Of a stretch of DNA of 22,260 nucleotides, positions 17,364-22,260 are shown in pieces. The DNA is taken from contig JAAMXP010001265.1 in NCBI GenBank assembly GCA_019693395.1, positions 1 to 22,260 of the forward strand, read 5' to 3'. Position 1 is the stretch's first letter. Every line of letters starts with the position of its first letter. The position numbers and the translations under genes were made by a program. This DNA is from Ettlia oleoabundans (lineage: Eukaryota > Chlorophyta > Chlorophyceae > Chlamydomonadales). Below the pieces are notes generated by a model that worked only from the letters and a program-made list of their open reading frames with translations, was not told the DNA's origin and did no database searches.

Positions 17364-20300
17364 CTAGTTTTGGTGCAGGCTGCGCAGCCAGCCCAGACCA
17401 GCCTTGCGGCCCAGGGCCACCAGCCCATCCACAACCTCCTCCCACAGCCCGCCGCTGCTGTCACTCCCGCTGCCATTGCTGCCATCGCTGCTGCTGCCTG
17501 AGGTCGCCACAACCTCAAACTCACGGCTGCTGCCCTCATAAGGCGTCACCCTGCAGCAAGGGTTGCAAGTTGTGAGCAGGTGAGAGTATGATCGAAGGGT
17601 GGAAAGCATTTTTGGATGGAGCCAGCAGGCTTGAACCGTTGAACAGCAACCACAACCTTCCCAAAATGCAGCATCAGCGGTTCTCGTCCCGGCTAGGTGC
17701 CCTGACCCACAGCCCACCCGCTATGCTCACCTGCCAAACCAGCGCTTGTAGTCACCGAAATGCCGCAGCCGGTATGTGCCAGGCACAGTGCCCTGTGGCA
17801 CCTGCCAGGTGATGGTGGCATACGACAGCTCAGACAGCGCATGGGGGCGCCCCCAGGCAAACCTGGTGCTCCAGTCGGCGTCTGTGTGCACCACCGACCA
17901 GCTGCCATCCGCCGAGCGACGCTCAACTGCACATGGTGCGTGAAGGAGCGCACAAATTGGGCAGCAGGTATATTGGACCGCAGCATTGCCCGCCAGCTGC
18001 AAGCGTGGTGCCACCACTTTGCCAGCTGGCAGTCAGCTGTGAAGGGAACGGGCAGATAGCAGCAATGTGGGATGGGCGCAGGCGAGGGACAGCCCAAACA
18101 GCACAGCAGCTGTCCATGACTGCTAATAGCATAGCCCACAGCGCTTCCAGGTGCAAGCCGCCTTCTGCTCTCCTCTTGCTCGCTTCCCCTCCCGTGCAAA
18201 GGAGGGGGTTGTGAGCAACACACGATCCCTGCCCACCTGCCAAGAAGGTTCCCTCTGCCCTGATGTTATTGCGGGGGCAGCCCGCGTGAAACACCACCTC
18301 CACTGTGTCCCCTGGGGCGTAGCTGCCGGCTGCCACGTCCTGCGCCACATCGCCAAACTGCTTGCCACCCGGCACCCCGTCCACCACCACCGGCGGCACC
18401 AGCGACCACTGCTTCGCCACCAGGTTGGGGGGCTGGGGGCCCGGGCGTGTAGGCTGCCCATCCACCATGGCCCGCGCCAGATGCATGAATTCCTGCAACA
18501 CGTTGTTGAGGTGAGCAAGTAGGCCCCCGCGTGGTAAGATGTCCTGGTCAACTGCCAGGTTATTCTGTGAGCGGGTGTATTGATGGGCGGCACATGGTTT
18601 GAGCCACACATCTGCCACTCACCCTGGCCCCCCTGGACCCCAACTGGCAGTCACTCAAGCCCCACTTGCAGTCAACCACCCTGCCCACTTCCATTACGTG
18701 CCCACCTGTATGTATGCGTCCAGAGTGTGCTGGCCGTACAGCGTGAAGCCGCCCTCGTACCGCTGCGCCGCATACTCCTCAGGTGTGGTGATGTAGGAGG
18801 CGTAGGTGTTGGTGAGCCCGGCGATTACAATGTGCAGGTCCGCCCCCCACGCTTCACCCACCTGCGGCCACGCCACGCAGTTAGAGCCCCCAGCAGCATG
18901 TAGTGAGGCGGGGCATGGATGGAGCGGCACATGGCTGGGTGGGAAAAGCAAGCTGGAGTAAGCAGTGGTGCAGTGGGACAGCAAAGAGGGGGCGAAACAA
19001 GGCGGTTGTTGACTGGAACATGTGCCAACATGACAGCAGGCCGTGGGGAGCATTGAGCAGCCTCTGTTCCCCACAAACATGTGGCAGCCCACGTCCGCCC
19101 TTCAGCCTCGCGCACGCAGCCCCACAAGGCAGGACAGCCCAGCCCGATAGTTTTGTCCCGTCTGACGCCCCACCCACCGTAGCCTGCACTGCACGCTTGA
19201 GGCGCCGGCCCGACATGGTTGTGAATTCGCCGGGGACACACAAGATGACCAGGCGCCCCACACGCAGAATCTGAGAAAAGAGGGGGGGGGGGGGGNNNNA
19301 CCACAACCATCGTGTGGCTGCACTGCCAGGCAAGTGCAGGCGAAAGAAGAGTGCAACTTCCTCCGTTGCTCATGATGTGGTGCAGCGGTACGATGAAGCA
19401 GGTGCGGCAGCAATGCGGGCGTCAACCTTGGTGCTATTAGCACACTTGTGTGGCGGTACCTGTATTTCTGTGATGTAGGGCACCCACTCGTAGGGGTAGT
19501 GCATCTCTCCTGCAGGCACAGGGAGGCGGCGGCAGAGGCAGGGCTAAGAGGGTAAGGAAAATCACAGCTGGCGCCGCAAAGACAGATCATGGGTGTTGAA
19601 AGGCACCTCCCAATGCTGTACTACACTGGCGATCCAGAGAAGCAAACGGCCCCTCCCTGCCCACAACACAGCAGTCCATTTAGGGCCAAAACTTCAGGCA
19701 CTGTCAGACAACACCTCACCCCGGGCCCAGCCCAGCCCAATCCAGCCCAGACCCCCCACCCGCCCCGGCTCACCCACATCCAGCAGTATGGGCTTGGGTG
19801 CATGGCACGCCTCCTGCTCAGGTGTGGGCTTTCGGATGAAGTTGCGCACCAGGCGCCAGAAGGCCGTGCCGTTGGTGTCGCTCTGCTGGAAATCAAAGGC
19901 ACCGGGACCTGTGGGCAGCAATGGAGTGGGGGACAATATGTGTCAGCGTAGATTGGCCAGTGGGCAGTGAGGGCAGCTGGCGCACTGTGGCCCCACACAT
20001 GCCCTCACTGCCGCCCCCCGCACTCTGCCACTGCTGAACCTGCTTTCTACAATGTTAAGCCAGCCACAGCGCTGAGCCCCTGCTGCCCCATAAGGCACCC
20101 GCCTCACCATCGGTCGTGCCAGCCGCAAATGCGAAGCCCATGGCCGGCTTGCATGTGGTGCCTGGCTGCGTGAAGTTGGAGCGCGCCACCTGTATGCCCC
20201 GCATATCCAGGAAGGTGTGGCGGTACTCAATGGGGCCCTGTAGTACCTCAAGATCTGCAGTACAGCGGGCACTTGTGTCAGAGATCAAACAGATTCACGT

Positions 20301-22030
20301 CAGACAGGCAAGATTGCCATACTTTGAATGCCACCATCCCTGCAATCTACTCCTGCATGTTTGCATCATGAATTGCAGCCTCCCCTGTCCCGGACCCTGC
20401 CCAAAACCGTGGCAATTGCCTTGATTCCACCTCACTCGCCACCCACCACCCACCACCCACGGAAATGTGCTGCTCACCCCCCAGCATCAAATCCCGCGCC
20501 TTGTCCGCCTGCCGCTGCCCATTTATGCGTGTGGACTCAAAATGGTTGGGCCAGCCGGGCCCCCGCCCTATGCACTGCTGCACGCGTCCGCCGCATGTTG
20601 AGTGCACGGCATCACAGGGCTGCCCCGTGTCCATACAGAAGGCTCCCAGGGTGTTGGGGGAGGTGTCGCCCACGTTGGCCTGGCAGAAGGCGGCAACCAG
20701 ACCGCCAGACACGTTGCTGCCGACTGCCCCCTCGCTGCCTGCCCGCCTCAAGTGACTGGCAGCATGAGCTGCCTGCCGTGGAGCGTAGCCACCCTCACTG
20801 GCAGTGGCCCCAGCGTGCTCAAGTGCGGCATCAGTGCCACCCCCCGCTGCCACCGCCCAGCGCTCCACGAACTGCGCGGCTGCACCCTTGTTGTCCCCCG
20901 ACACCAGGCTGTTGGTGTTGTTCATGCTAGTGCCGTGCACGGGGTACCAGTTGAAGGCGCCAATGGCCCTGCCAGGCACACAGCGATAGCAGGGCATAGG
21001 TGGGAACACAAGGAGAGGGCAGTGGGGTTTCAGCATGCAGGAGAGAGGTGAGGGTCTGGGTGTGAGAAAGGAGGCGAGACTTGTAGTGCCGGGTGTGGAT
21101 GAGAGTAGGATGTTCAGAGCACGTGTGGAGCACATCCGGCGCTGGGCGCATTCATGCACAGCATTGTGCACATTTTAAGCATTGGGCTCTGCTGCAGTGC
21201 TCTCCGCATCCAACGCCCGGCAAAGCCCCAGCGTCCTGGCCCTGCAACATGCCTCCCAGCTCCCATTCTTCATGTCCATTCATAGCACCCACATGCACCC
21301 TTTTCGGCTCCTCATCCACAGCTGAAGGATTACTCCCAGATTCAGCGAAGTTAGTTAGAACACAAGTCCATGGGTGCTGAACCCAGGCCCCCACAGGCAA
21401 GACACGCGCCCCCGCCCACCTGCCCTGTGCATCATCCATGCGCAGCAGCGTCATTTCCTTGTCGATGTCGTGTTTGTACATGTCGCGCTCCCACTCCGGG
21501 TTCTCCAAGTAGGCTGTGGGGCTGCGGTTGATGTTGCCCTCAAGCAGCTCACCAGCAGCCACGGACAGGCGCCCAGGCTGCAGGCTGTCGTGGGCGCGCT
21601 GGATGCTGCAGCAAATGTGTGGAGGCAAAATTGAAGGAGTGTTATGGCACACCTGGGCAGCAGAGTCAAGCTTGCAGCTGGTGAATCAAACAGCCTGCTC
21701 TCCCAGCGGGAGCAGCAAGTGGCGCCCGGAGGTTACGCAAGGGAGCAGCAAGTGGCGCTCACTGGTGAGGCCAGGGAGCAGCAAGGGCAAAACAACAGCG
21801 GTGTGCTGATACCCACGACTTCCACAGCCATGTCAAGTGGGTGCTGTCAGAAGCATGCCTCGACGTGAATGGCCGCCTCAACATGCCCTCAACTGCCTAA
21901 CCCTCCCATCACAGGCACACACATACGCCCACCCGCACCCACCTAAGCACCACACCGTCAACCAGTGCGTTGAAGGTGAGGGGGTAGAAGCCCAGGGAGG
22001 TGATGCCGTACACAACATACTGCAGGTAGC
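17364..22030 (-). CDS. Neutral ceramidase (ASAH2/NCER type), N-terminus off right edge
   Basis: Neutral ceramidase hydrolyses ceramide to sphingosine and fatty acid at membranes or in the secretory route. Exons: 22030-21943, 21605-21420, 20968-20478, 20254-20108, 19908-19774, 19509-19460, 19270-19178, 18861-18706, 18492-18237, 17926-17731, 17550-17364; all phases agree and give 660 residues plus stop. Counting from the first whole codon in the window: INRSPTAYLENP; WYPVHGTSMNNTNS with a probable zinc-ligand His (102); the active-site Ser (194) in GDTSPN; CVPGEFTTMSGRR with the ligand Glu (380); TNTYASYITTPEEY with the ligand Tyr (416). The C-terminal immunoglobulin-like domain shows TDADWSTRFAW, GTYRLRHFGD and SREFEVV. 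Odd points are an extra stretch of about 45 Ala/Gly-rich residues just before the active site (about 130-178) and a Ser/Gly-rich tail of about 45 residues after the family's usual end. The exon with the zinc motif THTHSGPG and any signal peptide lie off the right edge. Introns over 300 bp (21942-21606, 21419-20969, 19177-18862, 18236-17927) hold nothing recognised except the repeat at 21708. Confidence 0.95.
19282..19299. other. Poly-G run ending in a 4-base assembly gap
   Basis: A run of 14 G ends in NNNN at 19296-19299. It lies in ceramidase intron 6 (19459-19271), next to the acceptor's pyrimidine tract on the minus strand. The coding sequence is not affected; true gap size may differ from four bases. 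Confidence 0.95.
21708..21788. repeat. 33-bp tandem repeat, about 2.4 copies
   Basis: Units begin GGGAGCAGCAAG at 21708, 21741 and 21774, exactly 33 bp apart. The first 18 bases (to GTGGCGC) are near identical in copies 1 and 2, the rest has diverged, and copy 3 is partial. It lies in ceramidase intron 1 (21942-21606). Confidence 0.85.
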
Positions 22031-22260
22031 CTGCGGGTACAACACCGGGAGGGCGGTGCAACAGAGGCATGGCGGGAAGCAGTTCAGCGCAGAGTGCAAG
22101 CAAAAAGTGCGGGTGGCAACAAACAGCGGAATGAGGTGAGCCAGTGTGGAGCGGGACGGGGTCCAACAACAACAGGTGGGGCCGAGGGTAAAAGATCATG
22201 CTATCCCTCAACTCATCCGCCCATCAGCACACCACATCTTCGCAATTCCCTGGACACAGC
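22031..22260 (-). other. Ceramidase intron running off the right edge
   Basis: The acceptor tacccgcag ends at 22031. The preceding exon should carry the THTHSGPG zinc motif and end in phase 1, but no such sequence occurs to 22260, so at least 230 bp here are intron. Nothing else is recognised. Confidence 0.7.

Noticed and set aside
20347..21171. A 274-codon open frame on the minus strand as a single uninterrupted exon.
   Set aside because: Only 20968-20478 matches neutral ceramidase; the flanks are intron sequence that happens to be open, with a good acceptor at 20969 and donor at 20477.
21708..21788. A CRISPR-like array.
   Set aside because: Units are directly adjacent, only 2.4 copies, diverged within the unit, in a eukaryotic intron with no cas genes.

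Overview
The window is nuclear DNA of a gene-dense, intron-rich, GC-rich eukaryote, most likely a chlorophyte green alga. The evidence is short GT-AG introns (mostly 80-350 bp) ending in pyrimidine/ctgcag tracts, CAG-rich low-complexity coding sequence, and TGTAA poly(A) signals, which are typical of green algae, after two of the genes. No tRNA, rRNA, transposon or CRISPR array was recognised. The species is not identifiable.

Five protein genes cover almost everything. (1) 1-2166, minus: 5' part of RRN3/TIF-IA, the Pol I initiation factor; it runs off the left edge. (2) 2564-6705, plus: a plant-type BET protein with one bromodomain, an NET domain and a Q-rich tail, complete in 9 exons. (3) 7094-14652, minus: a 24-exon gene modelled at 1335 aa. 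It joins an unrecognised N-terminal region with an NLS-like patch, a MYRF/phage-type S74 intramolecular chaperone auto-processing (ICA) domain with its Ser-Lys dyad, a helical linker, and a complete Dicer/RIG-I-type DExH helicase with no RNase III, PAZ or dsRBD. (4) 14826-17164, plus: a 652-aa helical, HEAT-like protein of unknown function. (5) 17364-22030 and beyond, minus: most of a neutral ceramidase whose N-terminus lies off the right edge.

The genes alternate in orientation: RRN3 and BET head-to-head, BET and the fusion tail-to-tail, the fusion and the HEAT-like gene head-to-head (173 bp apart), and the HEAT-like gene and ceramidase tail-to-tail (199 bp apart). There is no operon, and no pathway clearly links all five. 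RRN3 and BET are both transcription factors and share a promoter region.

The standout is gene 3. I traced exon by exon that reading phase is kept from the S74 module into the helicase, with no stop codon in the spliced frame. The only alternative gene boundary would leave about 23 bp between genes. I know of no described S74-ICA/RIG-I-like helicase fusion. Two of its introns use GC donors, one directly after the S74 dyad and one splitting the Walker A motif between Lys and Thr. Exon boundaries were worked out by eye; the least certain are the exon 5/6 junction, the 3' end of exon 17 and the RRN3 start.
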